Origin: an uncultured Flavobacteriales bacterium
GTDB taxonomy: Bacteria > Bacteroidota > Bacteroidia > Flavobacteriales > BACL11
Direction: 5' to 3'
Assembly (NCBI GenBank): GCA_905478765.1
Contig: CAJQJY010000006.1
Coordinates: 1 to 64,000 of the forward strand
Length of the DNA stretch: 64,000 nt
The notes below the pieces were generated by a model. The model had not been told where the DNA came from. It ran no database searches and saw only the letters and a program-made list of their open reading frames with translations. The position numbers and the translations under genes were made by a program. The first letter of the stretch is position 1; the number at the start of each line of letters is the position of its first letter. This document shows, piece after piece, positions 25,062 through 33,414 of the stretch.

Positions 25062-26753
25062 TTAATCTCTCTTTAACTTTCTATACTTAATACGCTTTGG
25101 AGAAATATCACCCAAACGTTTTTTACGATTTTCTTCATAGTCAGAGAAGCTACCTTCAAAATAAACCACATTACTATCTCCTTCAAATGCTAAAATATGA
25201 GTACAAACTCTATCTAAAAACCATCTATCATGCGAAATAATAACACCACAACCAGCAAAATTATCTAATCCCTCCTCCAATGCTCTAAGTGTATTTACAT
25301 CCAAATCATTGGTTGGCTCATCCAGTAAAAGCACATTTGCCTCTTGCCTTAATGTCATAGCTAAATGCAAACGATTACGTTCTCCACCAGATAATACTCC
25401 AACTTTTTTATTTTGGTCAGAACCATTAAAATTAAACTTAGCTACATAGGCTCTTGAATTCATCAATTTTCCGCCAACATTTACTTGTTCTAATCCACCA
25501 GTAATTTGTTCCCAAATAGTTTTTTCAGGATCAATAGCAGCATGTTGCTGGTCTACATAAGCAATTTTAACCGTCTCACCAACTTTAAAAGTTCCAGTAT
25601 CAGCAGTTTCTTGCTCCATTATCATACGAAACAAAGTAGTTTTACCTGCTCCATTTGGCCCAATAACACCAACTATACCTGCAGGTGGAAGTTTGAAGTT
25701 TAAATCTTCATAAAGCAATTTATCACCAAAAGCTTTACTTACTGCTTCAGCATCAATTACATTATTTCCTAACCTTGGTCCAGGAGGGATATACATTTCA
25801 ATTTTTTCTTCTTTTTTCCTTCCTTCATCTCCTAAAAGATTTTCATAATTACTTAAACGAGCTTTTGATTTTGACCTCCTTCCTTTTGGTGACATACGCA
25901 CCCAATCCAACTCCCTTTCAAGTGTTTTTCTTCTTTTACTTTCTGACTTTTCCTCTTGCGCCAACCTCTTGGTTTTTTGTTCCAACCATGATGAATAATT
26001 TCCTTTCCAAGGTATACCTTCTCCTCTATCTAACTCCAATATCCATCCAGCTACATTATCTAAAAAATATCTATCGTGAGTAATTGCAATTACAGTTCCT
26101 TGATACTCTGCTAAATGTTGCTCTAACCACATTACTGATTCTGCATCCAAATGATTGGTTGGCTCATCTAATAATAAAATTTCTGGCTCTTGCAATAACA
26201 ATCTACAAAGTGCAACTCTTCTTTTCTCCCCTCCTGATAAAACAGAAATTTGAGCATCTGGTTCAGGGCATCTTAAAGCATCCATAGCAATGTTCAATTT
26301 AGTATCAATATCCCAAGCTCCTAAGGACTCTACTTTATCTTGTAAGACACCTTGTTGTTTCATCAAAGCCTCCATTTTATCAGTATTTTCATAGTTTTCA
26401 GGTAATCCAAAAGCATCATTTATAGAATTATATTCTGCCAATGCATCAACAGCTTCTTGCATTCCTTCCTTTACAATTTCAATTACAGTTTTACTCTCAT
26501 CTAGTTTTGGTTCTTGCTCCAAGTAACCAACTTTATAACCATCAGAGAAAGTTACATCACCTTGGTATTGCTTTTCAACGCCTGCAATAATTTTTAAAAG
26601 TGTTGATTTACCAGAACCATTAAGCCCAATAATACCAATTTTAGCACCATAGTAAAATGATAAATAAATATCTTTTAATACTTGTTTGTTGTTATTGTTG
26701 TAGGACTTAGAAAGTCCTGACATTGAAAAAATTACTTTCTTATCGTCTGACAT
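25062..26753 (-). CDS. ettA: ABC-F translation factor EttA
   Basis: 563 residues, the normal EttA length. Two ABC cassettes: Walker A GLNGSGKST (about 42) with signature LSGGEKRRVAL, and Walker A GPNGAGKTT (about 355) with signature LSGGERNRLHLA. The linker between them includes the arm region specific to EttA. No membrane segments, so it is cytosolic. EttA binds the ribosomal E site and throttles the first elongation step according to ATP/ADP. ATG start. First gene of the run ettA, ykgJ-like, lipoprotein. Confidence 0.93.
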   Translation of the reverse strand: MSDDKKVIFSMSGLSKSYNNNNKQVLKDIYLSFYYGAKIGIIGLNGSGKSTLLKIIAGVEKQYQGDVTFSDGYKVGYLEQEPKLDESKTVIEIVKEGMQEAVDALAEYNSINDAFGLPENYENTDKMEALMKQQGVLQDKVESLGAWDIDTKLNIAMDALRCPEPDAQISVLSGGEKRRVALCRLLLQEPEILLLDEPTNHLDAESVMWLEQHLAEYQGTVIAITHDRYFLDNVAGWILELDRGEGIPWKGNYSSWLEQKTKRLAQEEKSESKRRKTLERELDWVRMSPKGRRSKSKARLSNYENLLGDEGRKKEEKIEMYIPPGPRLGNNVIDAEAVSKAFGDKLLYEDLNFKLPPAGIVGVIGPNGAGKTTLFRMIMEQETADTGTFKVGETVKIAYVDQQHAAIDPEKTIWEQITGGLEQVNVGGKLMNSRAYVAKFNFNGSDQNKKVGVLSGGERNRLHLAMTLRQEANVLLLDEPTNDLDVNTLRALEEGLDNFAGCGVIISHDRWFLDRVCTHILAFEGDSNVVYFEGSFSDYEENRKKRLGDISPKRIKYRKLKRD

Positions 26754-26809
26754 ATTTTTTTTTTTTGGAGTTACAAAAGTAATTATTACTTTAGCATAAA
26801 ATTTAAAAG

Positions 26810-26977
26810 ATGAAAAAAAGTATTGGAATATCCATTTTTTTAATTGTGATAGGTGTTGTGTTCCTATTAGACAACCTTAATTACATAAATATATCGGTAG
26901 CAGAACTCTTAAAAACCTACTGGCCTGTAATTCTTATTTGGATGGGAATTGAAAAATTAGTTAGAGATTGGAAATAA
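26810..26977 (+). CDS. Small membrane protein with LiaF-type transmembrane region
   Basis: 55 codons starting MKKSIGISIFLIVIGVVFLL and ending WMGIEKLVRDWK. Two hydrophobic segments (about 5-20 and 36-46) separated by DNLNYINISVAELLKTYWPV. The G-x-x-FLLDNL...YWPVILIxxGI pattern is that of the LiaF/DUF5668 transmembrane region. It stands alone between the divergent ettA and the convergent radical SAM gene. Short but convincing in composition. Confidence 0.7.
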   Translation: MKKSIGISIFLIVIGVVFLLDNLNYINISVAELLKTYWPVILIWMGIEKLVRDWK

Positions 26978-26980
26978 ACC

Positions 26981-27931
26981 TCAATCTCTTTTTTCACTAT
27001 TATTAAGTAAAAATAATCTTCCCTGCATTGCATTTTTTTCTTCTAAGCGTTTTTCTACCAAATGTTTGACTTCAAAGTTTTTCAATCCGTATTTTGGATG
27101 TATTAACATTCTTGCAGGAGATTCACTAAAAAATCTTTCAATAATAATTTCTGGATTTAAAAGCTCAATAAAATCTACAACCAAATCAATATACTCATCT
27201 AATTCCATAAAAGTAAACATATCTGGAGTATTCTTAAACTGATGAGCCATCATAGTGTGTTTTACAATCTGAAGATGATGAATTTTTAAGGTATTAATTG
27301 GAAGTTCTGAAACTTTTCGAGCATGCTCTAACATATCTTCTTTTGATTCACCAGGCAAACCTAAAATAAGATGACCACCTAAATGCAACCCTCTGCCATC
27401 AGCCCTTTTAAAAGCATCAATTGCTTCTTCATGTGTTTGGCATCTGTTTATTTCCTCTAGCGTTTCGTTCTTAGTTGATTCTAAGCCAAATTCCAATTTA
27501 ATAAAGTTGCCTGCTTTTGCTAATTCTTCTAAATAATCTAGGACTTCATCTTTAATACAATCAGGACGAGTAGCTATTACTAATCCAATTACATCTTCAT
27601 GAGCTAAAGCCTCCTCATACATTTTTCTTAAATCAGCCAGAGGCGAATAGGTATTGGTAAACGCCTGAAAATAAGCAAGGTATTTTTGAGTTTTATATTT
27701 CTTTGAAAAGAAATCTATTCCTTCGTTAATCTGTTGCTTTATAGGCTTTATAGGTTTGCAATAATCAGGATTAAAAGTATTGTTATTGCAATAAGTACAA
27801 CCACCAGTACCTTTACTTCCATCCTTGTTCGGGCAAGTAAAACCAGCATCAATGGAAACCTTTTGTACTCTTTGATTAAAAGTTCTTCTGATGAAAGAAG
27901 AAAAATCATTATATCTTTCTTGTTTTTGCAT
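26981..27931 (-). CDS. Radical SAM protein, YhcC/TIGR01212 family
   Basis: 316 residues. The radical SAM cluster is in CPNKDGSKGTGGCTYCNN (spacing as in TIGR01212, longer than the classic CxxxCxxC). The TIM-barrel continues with GLVIATRPDCI, LEFGLEST, LGGHLILGLPGES and HHLQIVKHT. It binds a 4Fe-4S cluster and S-adenosylmethionine; the substrate of this family is not firmly known. Convergent with the small LiaF-like gene, 3 bases apart. Confidence 0.9.
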   Translation of the reverse strand: MQKQERYNDFSSFIRRTFNQRVQKVSIDAGFTCPNKDGSKGTGGCTYCNNNTFNPDYCKPIKPIKQQINEGIDFFSKKYKTQKYLAYFQAFTNTYSPLADLRKMYEEALAHEDVIGLVIATRPDCIKDEVLDYLEELAKAGNFIKLEFGLESTKNETLEEINRCQTHEEAIDAFKRADGRGLHLGGHLILGLPGESKEDMLEHARKVSELPINTLKIHHLQIVKHTMMAHQFKNTPDMFTFMELDEYIDLVVDFIELLNPEIIIERFFSESPARMLIHPKYGLKNFEVKHLVEKRLEEKNAMQGRLFLLNNSEKRD

Positions 27932-27996
27932 ATTGACAAAAATAGTAGTTTACAAACAACAAAAGCATTCTATTTCCTTATTAAAAAAAGATTATC

Positions 27997-28004
27997 TAAA
28001 TTTG
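27997..28004 (+). promoter_or_regulatory. TAnnTTTG -7 box before the 69-residue gene
   Basis: TAAATTTG lies 16 bases upstream of the ATG at 28021, as expected for a Bacteroidota promoter. Confidence 0.45.
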
Positions 28005-28020
28005 TATCATTAATTACTTT

Positions 28021-28230
28021 ATGTCAGAAAAGAAAATTAGAGCATTTGAAGAAATTGGTTATATTAAAACACTACCAAAGAGATCTGATATAAATGACTA
28101 TGAAAGCATCAAAATAAAAATTAAAAATGGTGACAAACTTACACTCTACAGAAACTTATCTAAAAAAAAAGAAATAGATGATACAAGTGATTTTGGGAGC
28201 AGTTGGGATGTATTTAATTCTCTTCATTAA
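28021..28230 (+). CDS. Hypothetical small protein
   Basis: 69 residues, no signal peptide or membrane segment, rich in Lys, Ile and Asp. Not recognised. It has a good promoter box and a clean ATG, which support it as a gene. Its last 17 bases overlap the end of the convergent DUF6356-like gene. Confidence 0.55.
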   Translation: MSEKKIRAFEEIGYIKTLPKRSDINDYESIKIKIKNGDKLTLYRNLSKKKEIDDTSDFGSSWDVFNSLH

Positions 28231-28435
28231 ACTGATCTTTTCTTTTTTTTAAATTAATAGATAAAGTGATAAGTTTATCACTTACTGCAGTTTTATACAG
28301 AAAAGGCAATAACGCATGAACTAATGCTTTGAAACTTAAAAAAAGTAAAATCAAGGAAAACTTTAAAGATTTAATAAAATGCTTAAAGTAAGATTCTCCA
28401 ATACTTTTAGGATGATGAGTGAATATATTATTCAT
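28214..28435 (-). CDS. DUF6356-like membrane protein
   Basis: 73 residues. FTHHPKSIGESYFKHFIKSL, then a hydrophobic segment ending in KALVHALLPFLYKT, matches the HPxSxxETYxxH...LVHALLP pattern of DUF6356. One membrane segment. Function unknown. It begins 1 base after the stop of the MBL-fold gene upstream, so it is co-transcribed with it. Confidence 0.65.
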   Translation of the reverse strand: MNNIFTHHPKSIGESYFKHFIKSLKFSLILLFLSFKALVHALLPFLYKTAVSDKLITLSINLKKRKDQFNEEN

Positions 28436-28436
28436 T

Positions 28437-29279
28437 TTACAAAATATCTATTAATCTAAAAGTATCTTTTAGCCTTACTCCTCGATCAGTTTTTTCTACT
28501 GTGCAACACTCACTATAATTATCATGTTGCAAATAAATGAAGTATTCTTTTTCAGCAGCTTCATTCAAAAACTTTTCTTTTTCTCCAAGAGTAAGTAGTG
28601 GCTTAGTATCATATCCCATAACATAAGGCAAAGGGATATGACCAGTACTGGGTAATAAATCAGCAGCAAAAACAATCGTTTTATCTTTATAAGTAATATG
28701 AGGTATCATTTGAGCCTCCGTATGTCCGTTTACAAAAAGTGCATTAAAATGATTAAAAATCTCATTTTCCCCCTCAACAAAATTTAGATGACCTGACTCT
28801 TGAATTGGGATAATATTCTCCTTTAAAAATGATGCCTTTTCTCTGTTATTTGGCACAGTTGCCCACTCCCAATGCTCTTTATTACTCCAATACTTTGCGT
28901 TTTTGAAAGCCATCTCAAAGCCAGTTCTATCTTTATTCCACTTTACACTTCCTCCACAATGATCAAAATGAAGATGAGTAAGAAAAACATCCGTTATATC
29001 ATCTGCTGAAAAACCATTTTTTTTTAGAGAGGAATGCAAATTCACATCACCATGTAAATAATAATGTTTTAAAAATTTATCATCCTGTTTATCCCCAATA
29101 CCATTGTCAATTAGAATAAGTCTATCTCCATCCTCAATTAACAGCGAACGCATAGCCCAAGGGCAAAGGTTATTTTCATCTGCAGGATTAGTTCTACTCC
29201 ATAAAACTTTTGGAACAACACCAAACATTGCTCCTCCATCTAATTTAAAAAAACCAGTGTCAATTGTATACAAATTCAT
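28437..29279 (-). CDS. MBL-fold metallo-hydrolase
   Basis: 280 residues. The zinc motif THLHFDHCGG (about 106-115) is followed by a further His in NGHTEAQM, an Asp in FAADLLPS, and QHDNYSECC near the C terminus. This is the cytosolic quorum-quenching/glyoxalase-II-like branch of the metallo-beta-lactamase fold; the substrate cannot be read. It is divergent from the Mur ligase gene, with 76 bases between the starts. Confidence 0.88.
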   Translation of the reverse strand: MNLYTIDTGFFKLDGGAMFGVVPKVLWSRTNPADENNLCPWAMRSLLIEDGDRLILIDNGIGDKQDDKFLKHYYLHGDVNLHSSLKKNGFSADDITDVFLTHLHFDHCGGSVKWNKDRTGFEMAFKNAKYWSNKEHWEWATVPNNREKASFLKENIIPIQESGHLNFVEGENEIFNHFNALFVNGHTEAQMIPHITYKDKTIVFAADLLPSTGHIPLPYVMGYDTKPLLTLGEKEKFLNEAAEKEYFIYLQHDNYSECCTVEKTDRGVRLKDTFRLIDIL

Positions 29280-29355
29280 GTTAGTAAATTTTAGTTTGTC
29301 AAATATAACAATTGCTATTAATTCCTACTTTTATTTAAATATAAATTTAATAGAA

Positions 29356-30681
29356 ATGAAGATACATTTAATCGCAATTGGTGGAAGTGCTATGCACAAT
29401 ATGGCATTGGCATTACTTCATAAAGGATTTAACGTGACAGGAAGTGATGATGCAGTCTTTAGCCCCAGTAAAGAACGATTAGAGAAACACGGATTACTAC
29501 CAAATCAAATGGGATGGTTTCCAGATAAAATTACTTCAGATTTAGATGCAATTATTTTAGGAATGCACGCTAGAGAAAACAATCCTGAACTTGCAAAAGC
29601 AAAAGAATTAAATATTCCTATTTTCTCTTATCCTGAATATATTTACGAGCAAAGCAAAAATAAAAAAAGAGTAGTAATTGGTGGTAGCCATGGTAAAACC
29701 TCCATTACAGCAATGATTTTACATGTACTACAAAATTTAAATATTGATTGCAATTATATGGTTGGCGCTCAATTAGAAGGATTTGATAATATGGTAAAAC
29801 TAACTAATAATGCTCCCATAATTATCTTAGAGGGTGATGAATACCTTAGCTCACCAATTGATAGAAGACCAAAATTTCACCTTTACAAACCGAATATAGC
29901 AGTTCTTAGCGGAATTGCTTGGGATCACATAAATGTATTTCCAACTTTTGAAATGTATGTTGATCAGTTTAGAATATTTAAAAATACGGTGAGTGATACG
30001 CTTATTTATTGCTCAGAAGATGAAGAATTATGTAAATTGACGAAAGAAGAAACAAATTGTAAAATAATACCTTATTCTACTCCAAAACATGAGATAATAA
30101 ATGGAATAACAACTTTAAAAAATACTAAGTTATTAATTTTTGGAAACCATAATTTACAGAACCTAAATGCTGCAAAATTAGTATGTAATGAGTTAGGTGT
30201 TTCTGACAATGATTTCTTTAAGCAAATAGCTACTTTTAAGGGAGCAAGCAAAAGATTAGAATTAGCTAAACAAACAGAAACATCTGCACTTTATACGGAT
30301 TTTGCTCACTCTCCATCAAAGTTAAAAGCAACTTGCTCTGCTATGAAAAAACAGTTTATAAACAGAAAATTAGTTGCATGTATGGAACTCCATACTTTTA
30401 GTAGTTTGAATGATGAATTCTTAGCGCAATATCAAGGAAGTATGGATACTCCTGATACAGCAATTGTGTATTTTAGCCCGCAAGCAATAGCTCATAAAAA
30501 GTTAGAACCAATTACAAAGCAACAAGTACACTCTGCTTTTAATAGAGAGGACTTATTAGTTTTTACAGATGCAAAAAAACTAGAAGATTATTTAACAACT
30601 TTAAATTGGAACAATCAAAACTTACTTATGATGAGCTCAGGAACGTTTGATGGATTAAATATTAAGAATCTGATAAAATAA
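29356..30681 (+). CDS. Mpl-like UDP-N-acetylmuramate-peptide ligase
   Basis: 441 residues from the ATG at 29356; the open frame continues upstream, but homology starts here with MKIHLIAIGGSAMHNMALAL. It is a Mur ligase: N-terminal Rossmann UDP-binding domain, ATP loop GGSHGKTSIT (about 109), LEGDEYLSS, and FAHSPSKLKA in the C-terminal domain. The MHNMALAL start and overall pattern fit Mpl, which joins recycled tripeptide to UDP-MurNAc, better than MurC. With the NamZ-like gene nearby, this suggests peptidoglycan recycling. It is preceded by 76 bases shared with the divergent MBL gene. Confidence 0.85.
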   Translation: MKIHLIAIGGSAMHNMALALLHKGFNVTGSDDAVFSPSKERLEKHGLLPNQMGWFPDKITSDLDAIILGMHARENNPELAKAKELNIPIFSYPEYIYEQSKNKKRVVIGGSHGKTSITAMILHVLQNLNIDCNYMVGAQLEGFDNMVKLTNNAPIIILEGDEYLSSPIDRRPKFHLYKPNIAVLSGIAWDHINVFPTFEMYVDQFRIFKNTVSDTLIYCSEDEELCKLTKEETNCKIIPYSTPKHEIINGITTLKNTKLLIFGNHNLQNLNAAKLVCNELGVSDNDFFKQIATFKGASKRLELAKQTETSALYTDFAHSPSKLKATCSAMKKQFINRKLVACMELHTFSSLNDEFLAQYQGSMDTPDTAIVYFSPQAIAHKKLEPITKQQVHSAFNREDLLVFTDAKKLEDYLTTLNWNNQNLLMMSSGTFDGLNIKNLIK

Positions 30682-30683
30682 AA

Positions 30684-30707
30684 AAGCCACTCATTTCTGA
30701 GTGGCTT
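30684..30707 (-). terminator. Terminator between the Mpl-like and TM2 genes
   Basis: A perfect 10-bp stem AAGCCACTCA / TGAGTGGCTT with a 4-base loop. The T-rich side faces minus-strand transcription from the TM2 gene; the plus-strand gene also ends here. Confidence 0.7.
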
Positions 30708-30726
30708 ATAAAAAAATGCTTTAAAT

Positions 30727-31029
30727 TTATCTTGACATTTTACCTGATAATATACTTATCAAATCAATTAATGCCCAAATACCACATCCTCCTAATGTCA
30801 ATAGCATTAAGATTCCATTAGTAGTATCTCCCATCATAAACCTATGAATACCTAAAGTACCAACTAACCAACAAACAGCAGCTAACCCCCAATCAATATC
30901 GGGAGAAGATGGTTTAGGTTGATTCGTTGTATTTTCAACAACAGTACCATCTTCAGTAACGGGGAAAGAAGCATAAATTGTTGTACTAAGCGTAAATAAC
31001 GCAATCATAATAAATAGAATTTTTTTCAT
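30727..31029 (-). CDS. TM2-domain membrane protein
   Basis: 100 residues. A signal peptide (about 1-20), a short periplasmic linker, then a TM2 domain from about 45, with two helices joined by GIHRFMMGDTTNGILMLLTL and then GGCGIWALIDLISI. TM2 proteins are small membrane proteins of uncertain role. The signal peptide before the domain is common in Bacteroidota members. Confidence 0.85.
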   Translation of the reverse strand: MKKILFIMIALFTLSTTIYASFPVTEDGTVVENTTNQPKPSSPDIDWGLAAVCWLVGTLGIHRFMMGDTTNGILMLLTLGGCGIWALIDLISILSGKMSR

Positions 31030-31151
31030 GTAAATACTTTTTTAGTTAATAAATTAATTGGCGTAAAAATATAATAAAAAAGCAATAGGTATAAAACTAA
31101 TATTAAATTAAAATTATAACTAATCCACCTAAGGATATTATGTGGTAAAAT

Positions 31152-31433
31152 TTATATTTTTGATAAAATATAATACTTCTTCAATTCCTTAAAATAAGAG
31201 ATAATTAGTAAAGGGAATACTATAACTGATAACTTGTTAAATTGGTATGCAATTACAAAGTCTAAATGTATTAAATGTTGTATGGCTCTAGTCATACCAC
31301 AAGCATAACATTCTTTATCAAACAAACATACTGATAAACATACTGACTCACCAGAATCAAAAAATGTAGAAGGTAAAATTAACAACAAAACTGGAATTAC
31401 TAATAATACAATAAAAATAAATTTATGCTTCAT
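31152..31433 (-). CDS. DUF2752 membrane protein
   Basis: 93 residues from the ATG at 31433; the frame extends five codons further upstream without need. The DUF2752 hallmark CYACGMTRAIQHLIHLDF lies between hydrophobic segments (about 5-22 and 65-82). Function unknown. Its start faces the divergent secreted-protein gene at 31474. Confidence 0.75.
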   Translation of the reverse strand: MKHKFIFIVLLVIPVLLLILPSTFFDSGESVCLSVCLFDKECYACGMTRAIQHLIHLDFVIAYQFNKLSVIVFPLLIISYFKELKKYYILSKI

Positions 31434-31461
31434 TCTGTAAAGATACAAAACTTAATTATCC

Positions 31462-31469
31462 TAAATTTG
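31462..31469 (+). promoter_or_regulatory. TAnnTTTG -7 box before the secreted protein at 31474
   Basis: TAAATTTG ends 4 bases before the ATG, leaving room for almost no leader. Either the transcript is leaderless or the true promoter is further up. Confidence 0.35.
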
Positions 31470-31473
31470 CATC

Positions 31474-32325
31474 ATGAGAATATCAATAATCATATTATTT
31501 TTCACTATTTCTTTTCAAAGTTTTTCTCAAAACACCTTTAGCTATTTAGGTACATTAATCTTAAGCAACAATATACCTATTAGCTTTCAATTAGAACTTG
31601 AAGAACAATATGGTATTGTAAATGGGTATTCCATCACCAATATAAATACCCCAGATGCAACCAAAAGTGAGATAAGTGGCTTGTATTTCAAATCAGATAA
31701 TTCTTTTCAATTACAAGAAACTCAGATCTTACACTCCTTATCAGAAGCTCCATTAAACACTTTCTGCTATATCAATATGAATTTAGCATTTAAAGGAAAG
31801 TTTGGTTCTAAAAGGTTAGAAGGTACTTTTATAGGTAATTTTATGGATAGCACACAATGTGCTAGTGGTAAAATTTTTTTGATGAAGAAATCAAAAATTG
31901 AAAAAAAAATAAAAAATATAAAAAATATAAAAAATAAAGTTGAAAAAAATTATTATAAAAAGTATGCTGACACTACATTAATTAAAAGGACAGAAATTTT
32001 AAAAGATGGAGATGATTTTACTATAAATTGGGAAAGCAATAAAGTAAAACTATACATCTGGGATGCAAACCAAGAAGATGGTGACAAAATCACTTTAAAA
32101 ATAAATGGAGACATTATTTTACATGATTTTGAAACGGAAAACAAAAGAAAAAAAATAAAATATCAATTAAAAGATGGTGAAAATATTATTGAAATAACTG
32201 CAACCAATTTTGGAACATCACCACCAAATACTAGTAGAATTGAATTAGTTGACAGCAAAACTAAATATCCAATCATCACTCAACTGGAATTAAGAAAATC
32301 AGCAATAATTAAAATTGTAAAATAA
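31474..32325 (+). CDS. Secreted protein of unknown function
   Basis: 283 residues. Signal peptide about 1-18 (FQSFSQ). The N-terminal half is beta-rich (FSYLGTLILSNNIPISFQLE, GYS, EGTFIGNF). A Lys/Ile/Asn-rich repetitive linker (IKNIKNIKNK) sits near 145-155. The C-terminal half reads like a beta-sandwich with KVKLYIWDANQEDGDKITLK and ENIIEITATNFGTSPPNT. No family recognised with confidence. It is followed by a terminator and a convergent tRNA gene. Confidence 0.65.
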   Translation: MRISIIILFFTISFQSFSQNTFSYLGTLILSNNIPISFQLELEEQYGIVNGYSITNINTPDATKSEISGLYFKSDNSFQLQETQILHSLSEAPLNTFCYINMNLAFKGKFGSKRLEGTFIGNFMDSTQCASGKIFLMKKSKIEKKIKNIKNIKNKVEKNYYKKYADTTLIKRTEILKDGDDFTINWESNKVKLYIWDANQEDGDKITLKINGDIILHDFETENKRKKIKYQLKDGENIIEITATNFGTSPPNTSRIELVDSKTKYPIITQLELRKSAIIKIVK

Positions 32326-32327
32326 AA

Positions 32328-32359
32328 AACCCTCTACTAAAAAGTAAAGGGTTAATTTT
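32328..32359 (+). terminator. Terminator after the secreted protein gene
   Basis: An imperfect stem AACCCT...ACT / AGT...AGGGTT followed by AATTTTT. It lies between the gene end and the convergent tRNA. Confidence 0.55.
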
Positions 32360-32364
32360 TAAAG

Positions 32365-32438
32365 TGAACTTGGAGGGATTCGAACCCCCAACCTCCAGAG
32401 CCGTAATCTAGTGCACTATCCAGTTATGCTACAAGTCC
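32365..32438 (-). tRNA. tRNA-Arg (anticodon ACG)
   Basis: 74 bases, all four arms fold. The acceptor GGACTTG pairs with CAAGTTC (one G-T). The anticodon loop is TTACGGC, giving ACG, the T-loop is TTCGAAT, and the discriminator is A. CCA is not encoded. The ACG wobble base would be edited to inosine to read CGN codons. Confidence 0.93.
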
Positions 32439-32485
32439 AACTTGGGTGCAAATATAATTTATTTGAACTATACTAATTTAGTTTC

Positions 32486-32758
32486 TTAAAGAATTTCAAC
32501 ATCTAATCCGTAAAGAGATAAATCCTCTTGTAACGGAATTAAATCTTCAGTTTTTCCAACTGCAATTTCACAACTTCCTTTGTAGTGAACTAAAACTGCA
32601 CACTGCTCTGCCTGAATAGTATCATGATCACAAATTGCAACTAAGCAATCAATTACATGATCAAAAGTGTTGTAATCATCATTGATTAAAAACAACGCTT
32701 TTTCTGCTACTTTACTAGAAGAATTCTTTGGTGTATATTTAGGAGTTTTTTTCATCAT
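32486..32758 (-). CDS. clpS: ATP-dependent Clp protease adaptor ClpS
   Basis: 90 residues from the first of two adjacent ATGs (32758; the second is 32755). The frame extends 12 codons upstream, but these lie in plsY. ClpS features: LFLINDDYNTFDHVIDCL (the NDDxT motif), EQCAVLVHYKGSCEIAVG. It hands N-end-rule substrates to ClpAP or ClpCP in the cytosol. Its start overlaps the end of plsY by 20 bases, suggesting translational coupling. Confidence 0.9.
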   Translation of the reverse strand: MMKKTPKYTPKNSSSKVAEKALFLINDDYNTFDHVIDCLVAICDHDTIQAEQCAVLVHYKGSCEIAVGKTEDLIPLQEDLSLYGLDVEIL

Positions 32759-33392
32759 TTTTATTTTTACCAAACATAACTTTTGTTTCCTCACCTTTAA
32801 TTAAACGTTCAATATTTTTTTGGTGAGTTATTAACGATAAAATAGGAACAAAAATTGCAAACAAATTTAAGGATTCATTAGCTGACTTAAGTACAATCAA
32901 TACAAAAAATGGAAAAGCTATAGATGCTATAATCGACCCTAGAGAAACATACTTTGAAATTAAGAATACGACTACAAATACACCAATAGAAAAAAGAGCA
33001 GCCCAAAGGTTTAAACCAATTAAAAGTCCTAACATAGTAGCAATCCCTTTACCACCCCTAAAACCAGTATAAACAGGAAATAAATGACCAATAACAGCAG
33101 CAATTCCAAACGCCAATTGATTCTCAAAAAATAATTCTGGAGAAAGCTCAGTTACGTTACTAATAAAATGAACATAGTATACAGCTAACCACCCTTTAAA
33201 GATATCCATAAAAAGTACCGGGATTCCAGCCCCTTTGCCTAAAACTCTAAAAGTATTTGTTGCTCCTGCATTTCCACTTCCATATTCCCTAACATCAATT
33301 TTATAGAAAATCTTACCAAGCCAAACTGCAGAAGGAAAAGCCCCCGTTACATAAGCAAGCAAGACAAATAATATGATTTCTGTAGTTATCAT
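32739..33392 (-). CDS. plsY: Glycerol-3-phosphate acyltransferase PlsY
   Basis: 217 residues, integral membrane. The three conserved PlsY motifs are visible: GSGNAGATNTFRVLG, GHLFPVYTGFRGGKGIAT, and the third, degenerate, near SLGSIIASIAFPF. It transfers the acyl group from acyl-phosphate to glycerol-3-phosphate in phospholipid synthesis. Its end overlaps clpS. Confidence 0.95.
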   Translation of the reverse strand: MITTEIILFVLLAYVTGAFPSAVWLGKIFYKIDVREYGSGNAGATNTFRVLGKGAGIPVLFMDIFKGWLAVYYVHFISNVTELSPELFFENQLAFGIAAVIGHLFPVYTGFRGGKGIATMLGLLIGLNLWAALFSIGVFVVVFLISKYVSLGSIIASIAFPFFVLIVLKSANESLNLFAIFVPILSLITHQKNIERLIKGEETKVMFGKNKNDEKNS

Positions 33393-33414
33393 TTAAAGTT
33401 CGGCAAGATAGTAA

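Noticed and set aside
29104-29355. Upstream extension of the Mpl-like frame
   Set aside because: It runs antisense through the MBL-fold gene; family homology begins at the ATG at 29356.
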